Shown here piece after piece: positions 8,175 through 16,588 of a stretch of 64,000 bases of DNA (position 1 is the stretch's first letter; every line of letters starts with the position of its first letter). Position numbers and translations under genes: made by a program. Source of the stretch: CADEFX01 sp963806735 (GTDB lineage: Bacteria > Pseudomonadota > Alphaproteobacteria > Rhizobiales > Hyphomicrobiaceae); NCBI GenBank assembly GCA_963806735.1, contig CAWEBE010000071.1:62001-126000 (forward strand), read 5' to 3'. The notes beneath the pieces are model-generated. The model worked only from the letters and a program-made list of their open reading frames with translations. It searched no databases and was not told where the DNA came from.

Positions 8175-9227
8175 TCAGCCGCAGGCTACGACGTAGATGT
8201 CCTTGACTTGGCCCGGCAACGGCATCGGCTCCCAGCTGTTACCGCCGTCCCGCGTGCCGAAGATTTCGCCGCCGTAGCGCGCGCCGATATACACCTGATT
8301 GGGGTCCGACTGGTGCAGGCCAACCGACATGATGGTGCCGTGCACCTGCACCTTGTCGAAGCGTTTCCATGTCTGGCCAGCATCCTGGCTGCGGTAGAGA
8401 CCGCCATCCTTGCTCGCGGCGGCAACGCTTAGGGCGGCGTACATGGTCTTGGGATCCTGTGGCGCCACCTTCACGTCGCGGCCGTAGGTGATGGGTGAGA
8501 AGCGTTTCATCTCCATGTCCTGCCAGCTACTGCCGTGATCGGCGCTGCGGAACAGGCCCATGCGGCAGGCGAGGACGACGGCATCGGGGTCGGCCGCGCT
8601 GATGGCAATGGCGTGGCCGTCCAACATGCCTTCGGCGAAGGTGTCGCTGACGATTTTGCTCTTGAGGTGCGGCAGCTCCGATAGCCGCAGCAGATCGGCG
8701 CTGCAATCGGACCAGGTTTCGCCACCGTCAGTTGTTCGGATCACGCCATTGACCTCAAGCGCGGCATAGATCTCGTTCGGCCGCTTCGGGTGTTGCGCCA
8801 TGCGCATCACCCGCACTGCGAAGGGGGCCGTGGCACGGTCCTTGATCCCCGGGTTCGGCAGACGACGCCAATTCGCACCGCGATCGTCGCTGCGGTAGAT
8901 GTCGACGGGCGAGCCGCCGGCATAGATGCGGTCGGGATTGCTGGAGTCGACCAGGAACGACCAGATTTGCTTGGCCGTGTCGGGAAAGGTCGTTCGGGCA
9001 AACGTCTCCCCGCGATTGGTGCTTCGCCACACGCCATCGGCTGTGCCGGCGAGAACGATGGCAGGATCGGTCGGATGGACCGCGACCGTGAATGTCTCGA
9101 GATCGGGCAGCACATGGCGCCATTCGCCGCCCTCGGCCGCACGGCGAAACACGCCGACGTCGCCTTGCGCTTCCGGGCGCCCCACGTAGCCGGCCACGCC
9201 CGCAAAGATGTGCGATTGCGCTGTCAT
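8175..9227 (-). CDS. BNR/Asp-box beta-propeller protein (sialidase/Ycf48-like fold)
   Basis: A 350-residue protein with no signal peptide. At least six Asp-box repeats are visible: STNRGETF, SDDRGANW, TTDGGETW, SADHGSSW, SQDAGQTW and TRDGGNSW. These mark a six- or seven-bladed propeller of the BNR/VPS10/Ycf48 type. Sialidase catalytic residues are not evident, so it is probably a binding or scaffold protein rather than a glycosidase. A GGAGG site precedes the ATG at 9227. Proteins of this type often sit among uptake and catabolic genes in alphaproteobacteria. It is probably translated from the same transcript as the MaoC-like gene. Confidence 0.85.
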   Translation of the reverse strand: MTAQSHIFAGVAGYVGRPEAQGDVGVFRRAAEGGEWRHVLPDLETFTVAVHPTDPAIVLAGTADGVWRSTNRGETFARTTFPDTAKQIWSFLVDSSNPDRIYAGGSPVDIYRSDDRGANWRRLPNPGIKDRATAPFAVRVMRMAQHPKRPNEIYAALEVNGVIRTTDGGETWSDCSADLLRLSELPHLKSKIVSDTFAEGMLDGHAIAISAADPDAVVLACRMGLFRSADHGSSWQDMEMKRFSPITYGRDVKVAPQDPKTMYAALSVAAASKDGGLYRSQDAGQTWKRFDKVQVHGTIMSVGLHQSDPNQVYIGARYGGEIFGTRDGGNSWEPMPLPGQVKDIYVVACG

Positions 9228-9344
9228 GGTCGTTCCTCCCGATATGTGTGCTTTGCCTTGAGGCTAGGGCATCTTCCCGCCGCGCGCCAGTGCGCGAAAG
9301 CTAGAGCTGTGATCGTGGTTTGCGGCCGGAAGATGCGTTGGCGA

Positions 9345-9734
9345 CTACCGACGGATGGAGAGGGTCTCAGTAAGTTGAAACACATTGCCTTCGGGATCTT
9401 TGCCGTCGCAGAGGAGGCCTGTGAGGCCGGGATATGACTTGATCTCACCCATAGGTATGCCCTTGGCCGCCAACTCGGCACGCAGCTGAGCCAGTGGGCG
9501 GTCGACAGTCATGACGAGCTTGGCGTTGCTCTGGGCCTGCCGAGAGCCGGGATCGGCGGTGCGGTAGGCGGCTCCAACTCTATGCAAAGCGATCTGGCAG
9601 GGGCCAGCGTCGAGGACAGTCCATTCTCCCTTGATCTCCTCAACAGCGCGAAGCCCGAAGGCATCGCGATAGAACGCCGTCAGGCGTTCGACGTCCTGCA
9701 CGTAGAGGATCACCCGATTGAGAACGACTCGCAT
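9345..9734 (-). CDS. VOC (glyoxalase/bleomycin-resistance) family protein
   Basis: A 129-residue single-module vicinal-oxygen-chelate protein: VILYVQDVERLTAFYRDAFG at the N-terminus, a central loop with IALHRVGAAY, and CDGKDPEGNVFQLTE near the C-terminus. The H and E positions (IALH and EGNVFQLTE) could bind a divalent metal. The family covers glyoxalases, extradiol dioxygenases, isomerases and resistance proteins, so the reaction cannot be named. An AGGGA site precedes the ATG. A perfect palindrome 40 bases upstream (9774-9785) suggests the gene has its own regulated promoter even though it follows tctA. Confidence 0.85.
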   Translation of the reverse strand: MRVVLNRVILYVQDVERLTAFYRDAFGLRAVEEIKGEWTVLDAGPCQIALHRVGAAYRTADPGSRQAQSNAKLVMTVDRPLAQLRAELAAKGIPMGEIKSYPGLTGLLCDGKDPEGNVFQLTETLSIRR

Positions 9735-9773
9735 ACATGTTCCCTGCTACCTGAGGCAGTATTCCATACCAAC

Positions 9774-9785
9774 ATTGTATACAAT
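9774..9785. promoter_or_regulatory. Perfect palindrome ATTGTATACAAT, probable GntR-type operator
   Basis: A 12-base perfect palindrome centred about 45 bases upstream of the VOC start codon. TTGTATACAA-type half-sites are typical of operators for FCD-subfamily GntR repressors. No GntR gene is present in the window, so the regulator would have to lie elsewhere. Confidence 0.55.
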
Positions 9786-9818
9786 TAATCGTCAGCTTGG
9801 ACAGCGCCATGCGCAACG

Positions 9819-11312
9819 TTATCCGCCGATGCTGCGCTTGCGATAGCTGCTGATGAGCGGTGTGGCGATGATGATTGCCGCAACAGCCAGAATGGCGAGC
9901 GATACGGGGCGGGTGAAGAAGATCGTCAGGTCGCCGCGCGACAGCACCATCGATATGCGCATGTTGGCCTCGATCATCGGACCGAGGATCAGCCCCAGAG
10001 ACGCCGGCGCGAGAGGAATGTCCAATTTTTCCATCACGTAGCCGAGAAGGCCGAAGGCGAACAGCATCATCAGGTCGAATGTGCTGTTGTTGATCGAGTA
10101 GACGCCGACCACCGTGGTGGCGACGATCAGCGGCATCAGCAGGCTTGGCGGTATGTGCAGCAGTCGCGCGAAAATGCGAGAGGCGACGAGGCCGCCGAGC
10201 GGAAAGATCAACGCCGAGGTGATCAGCATCTCGAGCATGAAGCCGTAGACCACGTCGGGCCGATCGCGGAAGAGTTGCGGGCCCGGCTGCAGCCCTTGGA
10301 TCATGAGACCGCCCATGATCAAGGCTGCAACGAGGCCGCCTGGAACGCCCAGCGTCAGCGCCGGGATCATGGAGGCGGCGCTGTCGGCATTGTTGGCGCA
10401 TTCGGAAGCGGCAACACCTTCAGGCTTACCCTTGCCGAAGCCGTCCGGATCGTCGGAGTAGCGCTTGGTCTCGTTGTAGGCGACGATCGCCGCCACGTTT
10501 CCGCCGGCACCCGGCAGAATGCCGATGATGATGCCGATGATCGACGTGTGGATCCAGACCTTCCAGAACCGCTTGAACGCTTCTATCAATCCGATGGCGC
10601 TGCGGATCGCCGAGATGTCGCCGACCTGACCGCGATGGAGCAGCTCCTCGGCCATCTGGAACGTCGGCGGCAAGGCAAACAGGCCGATCAGCACGACGCC
10701 GATGTCGAGTCCGCTGGCGAGCTCCAGCCGATCGAAGGTGAAACGCTCGTGTCCGGAGACCTGGTCGGCGCCGACGAGGGCCAGAAACAGGCCGATCGCG
10801 GCGCTGATGATGCCTTTGATGCGGTCCTCTCCCAGCAACAGCGCGAGTGAGGCCAGCCCGAAAATGCCAACCCAGAACATCTCGGGCGGCCCGAACGACA
10901 GCGCCACGATCGACAGTGGTGGTGCAAGCAGGATGAGGGAGATGGCGCTGGCGATGCCGCCAACCGCGGAGGAGTAGGATGAAATCTGCAGAGCCAGGCC
11001 GGCTTCGCCACGGCGTGCCATGACGTAGCCGTCGAATGTCGTGGCGACTGCCGCGGGTGTTCCGGGGATGCGAAGCAGGATGGCGGGAATGGCGCCGCCG
11101 TACATGGCGCCGTTGTAAATGCCGGCCATGGCGCCGAGGGCGACCAGCGGCGACATGGTGAAGGTGAGCGGGAGCAGGATGGCGATGGCCATGGCGGCGG
11201 TCACGCCCGGTAAGGCGCCCACGACGATGCCGGCGATGGTGCCGGCGACCATGGCCACGATGTTTTGCCAGGCCAGAACCGCGGGCAGAGCCGTGAGGAT
11301 GTGATCCAGCAT
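9819..11312 (-). CDS. tctA: Tripartite tricarboxylate transporter, large permease subunit TctA
   Basis: A 497-residue polytopic inner-membrane protein of standard TctA length. Recognisable segments are GTIAGIVVGALPGVTAAMAI near the N-terminus, YNGAMYGGAIPAILLRIPGTP, a large GILPGAGGNVAAIVAYNETKR loop and GVPGGLVAALIMGGLMIQG. It forms the main channel of a TTT-family importer with TctB and the periplasmic TctC, moving carboxylates with a cation gradient. It starts four bases after the tctB stop and ends the tctCBA operon. The carboxylate cannot be predicted. Confidence 0.95.
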   Translation of the reverse strand: MLDHILTALPAVLAWQNIVAMVAGTIAGIVVGALPGVTAAMAIAILLPLTFTMSPLVALGAMAGIYNGAMYGGAIPAILLRIPGTPAAVATTFDGYVMARRGEAGLALQISSYSSAVGGIASAISLILLAPPLSIVALSFGPPEMFWVGIFGLASLALLLGEDRIKGIISAAIGLFLALVGADQVSGHERFTFDRLELASGLDIGVVLIGLFALPPTFQMAEELLHRGQVGDISAIRSAIGLIEAFKRFWKVWIHTSIIGIIIGILPGAGGNVAAIVAYNETKRYSDDPDGFGKGKPEGVAASECANNADSAASMIPALTLGVPGGLVAALIMGGLMIQGLQPGPQLFRDRPDVVYGFMLEMLITSALIFPLGGLVASRIFARLLHIPPSLLMPLIVATTVVGVYSINNSTFDLMMLFAFGLLGYVMEKLDIPLAPASLGLILGPMIEANMRISMVLSRGDLTIFFTRPVSLAILAVAAIIIATPLISSYRKRSIGG

Positions 11313-11316
11313 GGGC

Positions 11317-11745
11317 CTAAAGGAGAGGGATGGGGCGTTCGAAGATGACGACGAAGATCAGATAGGCGCCAACGGTGAAGCCGACGCCCGCCAGGCAAGC
11401 AACAAGAGGGCGCTGATTGCCCAGCACCATCGCCATCGCCGGGATGTAGAGGAGTGTGGGAACGAAATAGCTGAAGTGCGAGACGGCGACAGCGTAGGCG
11501 AACGTCAGCCCAACGGCCGCCATCAGCCGCCGCTTGCCGCCGGCCGTGCCGACGCCGCTGTCCGATGCGGTTCTCGCAAGGAGCGACCGCACCAGCCAGA
11601 TCACGCCGGTAACGACCAGGACAACAAGCACGAGTGCCGGAAAGGGTCTGGCCTCCGCAGGAAAGCGCGTCAACTCGAAGAATGCCGCTGCCGTACAGGC
11701 AAGCAGTACGGCAGCGGCAATGACATTCTTGTCGATGAGAGACAC
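11317..11745 (-). CDS. tctB: Tripartite tricarboxylate transporter, small permease subunit TctB
   Basis: Small membrane subunit with about four hydrophobic segments: NVIAAAVLLACTAAAF, PFPALVLVVLVVTGVIWLV, MAAVGLTFAYAVAVSHF and a C-terminal pair around VACLAGVGFTVGAYLIFVVI. The frame is open to 11805, but that would overlap tctC by over 40 bases. The GTG at 11745 (VSLIDKN) begins 16 bases after the tctC stop and gives about 142 residues, close to the family norm. It partners TctA in the membrane. Confidence 0.88.
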   Translation of the reverse strand: MSLIDKNVIAAAVLLACTAAAFFELTRFPAEARPFPALVLVVLVVTGVIWLVRSLLARTASDSGVGTAGGKRRLMAAVGLTFAYAVAVSHFSYFVPTLLYIPAMAMVLGNQRPLVACLAGVGFTVGAYLIFVVIFERPIPLL

Positions 11746-11761
11746 GCGCTTGCTCGCTGCC

Positions 11762-12730
11762 CTATTTCCAGGGCGTTTCCTTCCAGAGCCGAGCCAGGTC
11801 GGCATTGGATGCCTTCAGGTAGGCGGCATATTCGTCGGGACCCATGTACTGGAGAGGCAAGGCAACATCATCCGTCTTCTTCAGCAGCTCGGGGTCCTTC
11901 AGCGCTTTCTCCACCGCTGCCGCAATGGCGGCCACGGCTTCCTTTGGCATGTCCTTGGGGCCGACTAGGCCACGCGCCGATCCCTGCACGATATCAAAGC
12001 CTTGCTCGGCAAGGGTGGGGATATCCGGCGAAAGGGGAGACCGCGTCTTCGTGTAGATGGCGAGCGGAAGGAGCTTGCCGTCGGCAACGAAGCGATGGAC
12101 GTCGCCGAGGCCGGAGGCCATGAGGTCGACATGGCCGCCCATCAGCGCGTTGCGCGCCGCGGCCCCGCCCTCGAACGGGACATGCGAGAACTTGGTGCCG
12201 CTGGCTTTCTCCAAGGCGATGAGGTCGAGATGCGTGTTGGAGCCGACTCCGGCTGAGCTGACAGTGAGCTCGCCCGGCTTCTTCTTCGCCTGCTCGAGCA
12301 CGTCTTTCAGATCTTTGAACTTGCCTCCAGGCACCGCCGCGAACACGGCCGGATCGAACACCAGGTTGGCAATGGCGACGAAGCTGTCGATGGTCCAGCG
12401 CGTATCACGCTCGTGCGCCTTCATCATCGTGTTGGGCACGTTCATGAGGCCGATGGTGTAGCCGTCCGGCTTGGCTGTGGCGATCTCGAGGGCGCCGACA
12501 GCGCCGCCGGCGCCGGCCTTGTTCACCGCCACGAATTTTGCGCCCGGCATATACTTTTCCATGTACGGAACGATGATGCGGGCCGACAGGTCGGTGCCGC
12601 CTCCCGGCGGGAAGGGGATGATGAGAGTGATCGGCCGCTCGGGATATGCGGCGTCAGCCATCGAGGGAGCGAGGGCCAGCATCGTAAGAGCCAGGCCCTG
12701 CACGGCCAGTCTGCGCGTCATCATGAGCAT
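11762..12730 (-). CDS. tctC: Tripartite tricarboxylate transporter substrate-binding protein (TctC/Bug family)
   Basis: Periplasmic binding protein of about 322 residues. The frame opens at 12796, but a GGGAG site sits just above the ATG cluster at 12730/12724/12721 (MLMMTRR); I take 12730. The signal peptide runs through LALTMLALAPSMADA. The mature part starts YPERPITLIIPFPPGGGTDL, the hallmark of the Bug family. Later signatures are HVPFEGGAAARNALMGGHVD and PDIPTLAEQGFD. It delivers a carboxylate to TctAB, encoded immediately downstream. A near-perfect dyad 62-78 bases upstream could regulate the operon. Confidence 0.93.
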   Translation of the reverse strand: MLMMTRRLAVQGLALTMLALAPSMADAAYPERPITLIIPFPPGGGTDLSARIIVPYMEKYMPGAKFVAVNKAGAGGAVGALEIATAKPDGYTIGLMNVPNTMMKAHERDTRWTIDSFVAIANLVFDPAVFAAVPGGKFKDLKDVLEQAKKKPGELTVSSAGVGSNTHLDLIALEKASGTKFSHVPFEGGAAARNALMGGHVDLMASGLGDVHRFVADGKLLPLAIYTKTRSPLSPDIPTLAEQGFDIVQGSARGLVGPKDMPKEAVAAIAAAVEKALKDPELLKKTDDVALPLQYMGPDEYAAYLKASNADLARLWKETPWK

Positions 12731-12791
12731 TTCTCTCCCGTCCAGGCTTTTCACGTATTTCGGCAAGCCTAGCATCCACGCGGCTCGCGCG

Positions 12792-12808
12792 AGCAATAGA
12801 TTATTGCT
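12792..12808. promoter_or_regulatory. Dyad AGCAATA-GAT-TATTGCT upstream of tctCBA
   Basis: A perfect inverted repeat with seven-base arms and a three-base spacer, ending 62 bases upstream of the tctC start. Position and symmetry fit an operator for the tctCBA promoter. The AT-rich half-sites stand out in GC-rich DNA. The regulator is unknown. Confidence 0.5.
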
Positions 12809-12838
12809 GATCTCGGCTTGGCGTGACGCCCCCTCCGA

Positions 12839-13162
12839 TTACGGAGACTGCTCCTCCGGCAGCTCGATGGTCAGCATCAGCGAGCTCAGGCCCTTGCCGT
12901 GCGGATCAAGCGCGAGGGAGCGGGTCACGCCGCCGCCGAGCGCATTCTCGATGACGAAGTTGAGCGCACGCAGGCGCGGCAGCTCGTAGCGGCGCACGGG
13001 GCCGCCGGTGATGTGGCTGAATGCTTGCAACACGCGCTCGATCGTGAGCTTCGTGCGGATGATGTCCCACGCGCGCTCGTCGTAGGCGACCACCGAGATG
13101 TTGGACGTGTTGCCTTTGTCGCCCGCCCGGCAATGCGCGAGATCGTAGATCCGCAGCGTCAT
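12839..13162 (-). CDS. AtuA-associated small protein (AtuA C-terminal-like ferredoxin-fold domain)
   Basis: A 107-residue protein opening IYDLAHCRAGDKGNTSNISV, which matches the small domain that is either fused to or encoded beside AtuA-family (DUF1446) proteins. It overlaps the preceding AtuA gene by four bases (ATGA, 13159-13162), so the two are translationally coupled and probably form one complex. The AtuA family was named from acyclic terpene utilisation in Pseudomonas, but its biochemical role is not settled, and many members lie in unrelated acyl-CoA pathways. Confidence 0.85.
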   Translation of the reverse strand: MTLRIYDLAHCRAGDKGNTSNISVVAYDERAWDIIRTKLTIERVLQAFSHITGGPVRRYELPRLRALNFVIENALGGGVTRSLALDPHGKGLSSLMLTIELPEEQSP

Positions 13163-14514
13163 TGCATCGTCTCCACGACGACTTCCGGCTTGACCAGGTG
13201 ACGGGGCAGCAGCACGGATTTCACGGCCAGGACCTCACGCGCCCCGTAGTTGATGCCGCCACCGCCGCTGCCTGGGCCGTGCAGGTGCAGGCTGCGCACC
13301 TCGGCGCCGACCGCCTCGGCGGCGGTGCGGCTCTCGGCGCGCCCGGCCATGCGCAGGCGTACTTCGCTCGGCTCCGTATTCGAAATGCTGCCGGCATCGC
13401 CGAGCAGACTGTTCATGCCGATCAGATCGACGCGGAAGTCGACATAAGTGAACCCGCGGTGGCGCAGCCGTTCCTTGACCAGCTCGATGCTCTGCTTGGC
13501 ACGCGCCACTGCATTGATGCCGCCATAGGTGATCTCGCCCGAGCCGATATAGCCGTCGAAATAACCGACCACGACTTTCAGGGTGGGCGTGCGCACCCGC
13601 GCGCGCGCGCCCATGATGGAAACACGGTCGGTCTCCACCTCGCGCAAATGCACGTCCGTGATGTCCAGGATGCAGTCCGGTGTGATGTAGCTCGCCGGAT
13701 CGTGCATCTCGTAGAGCAGTTGCTCGGTGCAGATGGCGGCACTGACCCGGCCGCCGGAGCCCGGCGTCTTGCCGACGACGATCGTGCCGTCGTCGCTGAC
13801 ATCGGCCAGGGGGTAGCCGAGATCGGCGAGATTGGGCACTTCCTTGCGTCCCGGATCGGCAAAGCATCCGCCGGAGACCTGGGACGAGCATTCGAGCAAA
13901 TGGCCCGTCACCGTGGCCGCCGCCAGATGATCCAGGTTGTCGTAGGACCAGCCGAGGTGATGCAGTACCGGACCGACGAAGAGGGACGGGTCGGATACGC
14001 GCCCCGTCAGCACGACCGGAGCGCCGGTTTGCAGCGCCTCGCGCACGACGTCGCCGCCGAGATAGGCATTGGCCGAGGCCATGCGCGGCAGGATCGACTC
14101 GAGTGGCGCGCCGTCCTCCATCAACGGCAGATCGGGGCGCTCGCGCATAAGGTCAGTGACGTCGTCACCGAGCACCACGGCGCAAGACAGGTCTTTGACG
14201 CCCCATCTGGGTGCGGCCTTCAAGAGCGCGCGGGCCGCGGCACGCGGGTTGGCTGCGCCCATGTTGGTGACGATGCGCACGCCACGCTCCAGCGCCGGCG
14301 GCAGGACGGCCTCCATGCGTGGCAGCATGCCGGGCGTATAGCCGCGCTCGGGGTCCTTGGTACGGTCGAGAGCCTCACGCGCGATCGTGCGCTCGGCGAG
14401 GCACTCGAACACGAGGTAGTCGAGATTACCTCGCTCGACGAGATCGACCGCGGGCGGGACGCGATCGTCCGCCATGCCCGCGCCTGCGCCGACGCGGACC
14501 GATTTCTTTGCCAT
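13159..14514 (-). CDS. Acyclic terpene utilisation AtuA-family protein (DUF1446)
   Basis: A 451-residue protein with DUF1446 features: VRVGAGAGMADDRVPPAVDL at the N-terminus, IVTNMGAANPRAAARAL, VVLTGRVSDPSLFVGPVLHH, HLLECSSQVSGGCFADPG and VDFRVDLIGMNSLLGD. It is cytoplasmic. It overlaps the small partner gene by four bases. The pair lies between two TctC-type binding proteins, suggesting that the imported carboxylate or its acyl-CoA is the substrate. Calling it terpene metabolism would be over-interpretation, because no AtuC/AtuF-type carboxylase genes are nearby. Confidence 0.88.
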   Translation of the reverse strand: MAKKSVRVGAGAGMADDRVPPAVDLVERGNLDYLVFECLAERTIAREALDRTKDPERGYTPGMLPRMEAVLPPALERGVRIVTNMGAANPRAAARALLKAAPRWGVKDLSCAVVLGDDVTDLMRERPDLPLMEDGAPLESILPRMASANAYLGGDVVREALQTGAPVVLTGRVSDPSLFVGPVLHHLGWSYDNLDHLAAATVTGHLLECSSQVSGGCFADPGRKEVPNLADLGYPLADVSDDGTIVVGKTPGSGGRVSAAICTEQLLYEMHDPASYITPDCILDITDVHLREVETDRVSIMGARARVRTPTLKVVVGYFDGYIGSGEITYGGINAVARAKQSIELVKERLRHRGFTYVDFRVDLIGMNSLLGDAGSISNTEPSEVRLRMAGRAESRTAAEAVGAEVRSLHLHGPGSGGGGINYGAREVLAVKSVLLPRHLVKPEVVVETMQ

Positions 14515-14590
14515 GGAAGCCTCCGAACGCGTGCTCGTGTGAGGACTTTAGACGGTTACGCGCACAGATGCATGCGTGGTTCGATTCGCT

Positions 14591-15547
14591 CTACTTGATC
14601 GAGATCTTTGCTTCTTCCACCACGCCCTTCCATTTGGCCGAGTCCCCGGCGATGGCCTTTGCATGGCCTTCCGGCGTGGAGGAGAACGGCTCCGTGCCCA
14701 GGTTCTTAAATATTGCTGCGATCTCAGGCTGCGCGATCGCTTTGGCGATCTCGGCATTGAGACGTGCAATGACCTGCGGCGGCATGCCGACTGGCCCGAG
14801 GAAACCGTAATGCGAGAGCGCTTCGGCGCCCGACAGGCCTGCCTCCGCCATGGTGGGGACTGACGGCAAGGTGTCGTTGCGCTGCGCGCTGGCAACGGCC
14901 AGCGCCTTGAGCCGTCCGGCTTGGATATGCGGAAGTATGGGCGGCATGCCGGAGAAGGTGATTTGGATCTGGCCCGCCAGCACGTCGTTGATGGCGTCGA
15001 GATTGCCCTTGTAGGGCACATGCGTCAGGCGAACGCCGGCCTTCATGGCAAACAGCTCGCCCGCCAGATGCGGCGTGCTGCCCACACCGGACGAGCCATA
15101 GAAAAGCGAGTCCGGCTTTGCCTTGGCTGCGGCGATCAGCTCGGCGACGCTATTGATGGGGAGGGAGGACTGCACCACCAGCGCCATCGGTCCGCGCGCG
15201 ACGAGCGAGATCGGCTGCAGTGGCGGTAGATCGAAAGGCTGCACGAACGGGCTGATGGACAACGGCCCGGTGCCGGTGAGCTCCAGCGTGTAACCGTCCG
15301 GTGGCGAATTGGCGAGGAGGGTGAGCGCCAGCGTCCCGGAGCCGCCGCTCTTGTTCTCGACCACAACCGATTGACCGAGTTGTTTGGAGAGCGGCGGAGC
15401 CAGCGCGCGTGCCATCACGTCCAGGGTGGCGCCGGGGCTGAATCCCACGAGCACACGAATGGGCCGTTCGGGCCAGGACTGCGCAAGGGCTGACGTGGCG
15501 CACAAGGCGATAGCTGCGGCAGCAATGCCGCGCAATAAGGCAAGCAT
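14591..15547 (-). CDS. TctC/Bug-family substrate-binding protein (second copy, no adjacent TctAB)
   Basis: Periplasmic binding protein of about 318 residues. A GTG at 15583 is possible, but the ATG at 15547 follows a GAGAGGA site and starts the signal peptide directly (MLALLRGIAAAAIALCATSALA). The mature part begins QSWPERPIRVLVGFSPGATL, then HVPYKGNLDAINDVLAGQI and PTMAEAGLSGAEALSHYG, all Bug-family marks. It precedes the AtuA pair on the same strand. Extra Bug proteins without their own permease are frequent in this family and may share TctAB or act as sensors. Confidence 0.9.
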   Translation of the reverse strand: MLALLRGIAAAAIALCATSALAQSWPERPIRVLVGFSPGATLDVMARALAPPLSKQLGQSVVVENKSGGSGTLALTLLANSPPDGYTLELTGTGPLSISPFVQPFDLPPLQPISLVARGPMALVVQSSLPINSVAELIAAAKAKPDSLFYGSSGVGSTPHLAGELFAMKAGVRLTHVPYKGNLDAINDVLAGQIQITFSGMPPILPHIQAGRLKALAVASAQRNDTLPSVPTMAEAGLSGAEALSHYGFLGPVGMPPQVIARLNAEIAKAIAQPEIAAIFKNLGTEPFSSTPEGHAKAIAGDSAKWKGVVEEAKISIK

Positions 15548-15879
15548 CAAGGGAAGTCCTCTCTTGGCGTCCGTTTCCTTCACCCGGCGAGGCGCTGGTG
15601 TCTCCAGTGCCAGGCCGACCTTTCTCGTTCAACTGTCGCCGGCACTTCCGGCGGACCCGCGCCTTGACGAGAGCATATGGTCGGGCGCTTTGCATCTGCG
15701 CTCAAGGAGGCCCTCCGCCTTTCTATGCATAGGTGATCAGCGCGCGGTGCAGGGATAGGCGCACTTGAGCCTTCGTGCATACGATCGGGTTGATTCCGCG
15801 GACTCTTCTCCTGTCACGCAACCGTCATGCCGCAGACCATAGAGTAGCTGACGATGGCATCCTCCGAAGGAGAAGGACC
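15548..15879. other. Divergent intergenic region, no supported gene
   Basis: This 332-base gap separates the minus-strand TctC gene from the plus-strand 74-aa protein gene, so it should hold both promoters. Open frames through it lack ribosome sites and resemble nothing known. I see no long repeat or clear consensus promoter. Confidence 0.5.
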
Positions 15880-16104
15880 ATGGCCGTTCAGATCGTCATG
15901 GATCATACCGGAGATACGCGTCACCACTTCGATTCGTCCGATAGCGCCGCGACGACGCTCGCTGCGACACGCTTCCAGGAGTTGTTGAATCGAGGCTTCT
16001 GGGCCGTAGCGCTGGCTCCGGGTGGCCTGCCCGGCAGGATTTTGCGGCAGTTCGAGCCTGACGTGGAGCAGACGTTGTTCATTCCCCATCTACAGGGCGG
16101 TTGA
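15880..16104 (+). CDS. 74-aa conserved hypothetical protein ending in Gly-Gly
   Basis: The ATG at 15880 has a strong AAGGAG site at 15868-15873; the longer frame from 15775 has none. The protein begins MAVQIVMDHTGDTRHHFD, then has a predicted helix (TLAATRFQELLNRGF), a short strand (WAVALAP), and ends PDVEQTLFIPHLQGG. I recall similar small proteins in other alphaproteobacteria without a known function. A beta-rich fold with one helix and a free C-terminal diglycine is reminiscent of ubiquitin-like modifiers, but this is only a resemblance. The next gene, 27 bases downstream on the same strand, is probably its partner. Confidence 0.78.
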   Translation: MAVQIVMDHTGDTRHHFDSSDSAATTLAATRFQELLNRGFWAVALAPGGLPGRILRQFEPDVEQTLFIPHLQGG

Positions 16105-16131
16105 TCTGCGGCTGAGATCCGGGCTCCGCCC

Positions 16132-16563
16132 ATGCGATGGACGACATCAGGCAGGCTGATGCGAGCCTTGTGGTCGCCCCTTCGGATGCCAGGGCTACTC
16201 GCGTCGTTCAGGCAAGAGCGTCTTGCGTTCAGGCATGCCGAGACGCGAGCGCTGGAGCTGCTCAAGGCCAATCTCAGCACTGAACAGCTCAAGAGCTTCA
16301 GGAAGCTCGGTCACTTCCATGTCGTCGGGGGAGCGACCCGTGTGCGCTATCGTATTCGCCGCGGCCATCAGATGAATGTGGACCTACTCGATGACATGGG
16401 AAGACCGGTGGCTCACCTGTGCTTCCTGCCGAAAGGCCGTATTCCATTTGCGGACGTGATGCTGGCGCAGAAGATCGCGCTGGAGCTCAACGAGGCGGAG
16501 ACGATCGCCGGTGCCAACGTAGTAAGCGCCGGGGCCCTTCCGTTCGAATGGTGGATGGAGTGA
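16132..16563 (+). CDS. 143-aa conserved hypothetical protein, partner of the 74-aa protein
   Basis: Follows the 74-aa gene by 27 bases on the same strand. The start is uncertain: ATGs at 16132, 16159 and 16186 are all in frame and none has a strong ribosome site. The conserved-looking part starts at FRQERLAFRHAETRALELLK and continues through ANLSTEQLKSF, HFHVVGGATRVRYRIRRGHQ, VAHLCFLPKGRIPFADVML and AQKIALELNEAETIAGAN. No catalytic motif is obvious. It looks like a small alpha/beta domain with a recognition-type GGATRVRYRIRRG strand pair. Function unknown; the neighbouring 74-aa gene is the only clue. Confidence 0.72.
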   Translation: MRWTTSGRLMRALWSPLRMPGLLASFRQERLAFRHAETRALELLKANLSTEQLKSFRKLGHFHVVGGATRVRYRIRRGHQMNVDLLDDMGRPVAHLCFLPKGRIPFADVMLAQKIALELNEAETIAGANVVSAGALPFEWWME

Positions 16564-16588
16564 TGCGCCGCGCCGCGCCGCTCTCAGT

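Noticed and set aside
13162..14598. 478-codon open frame on the plus strand
   Set aside because: Antisense to the AtuA gene, which has clear family motifs and a coupled partner.
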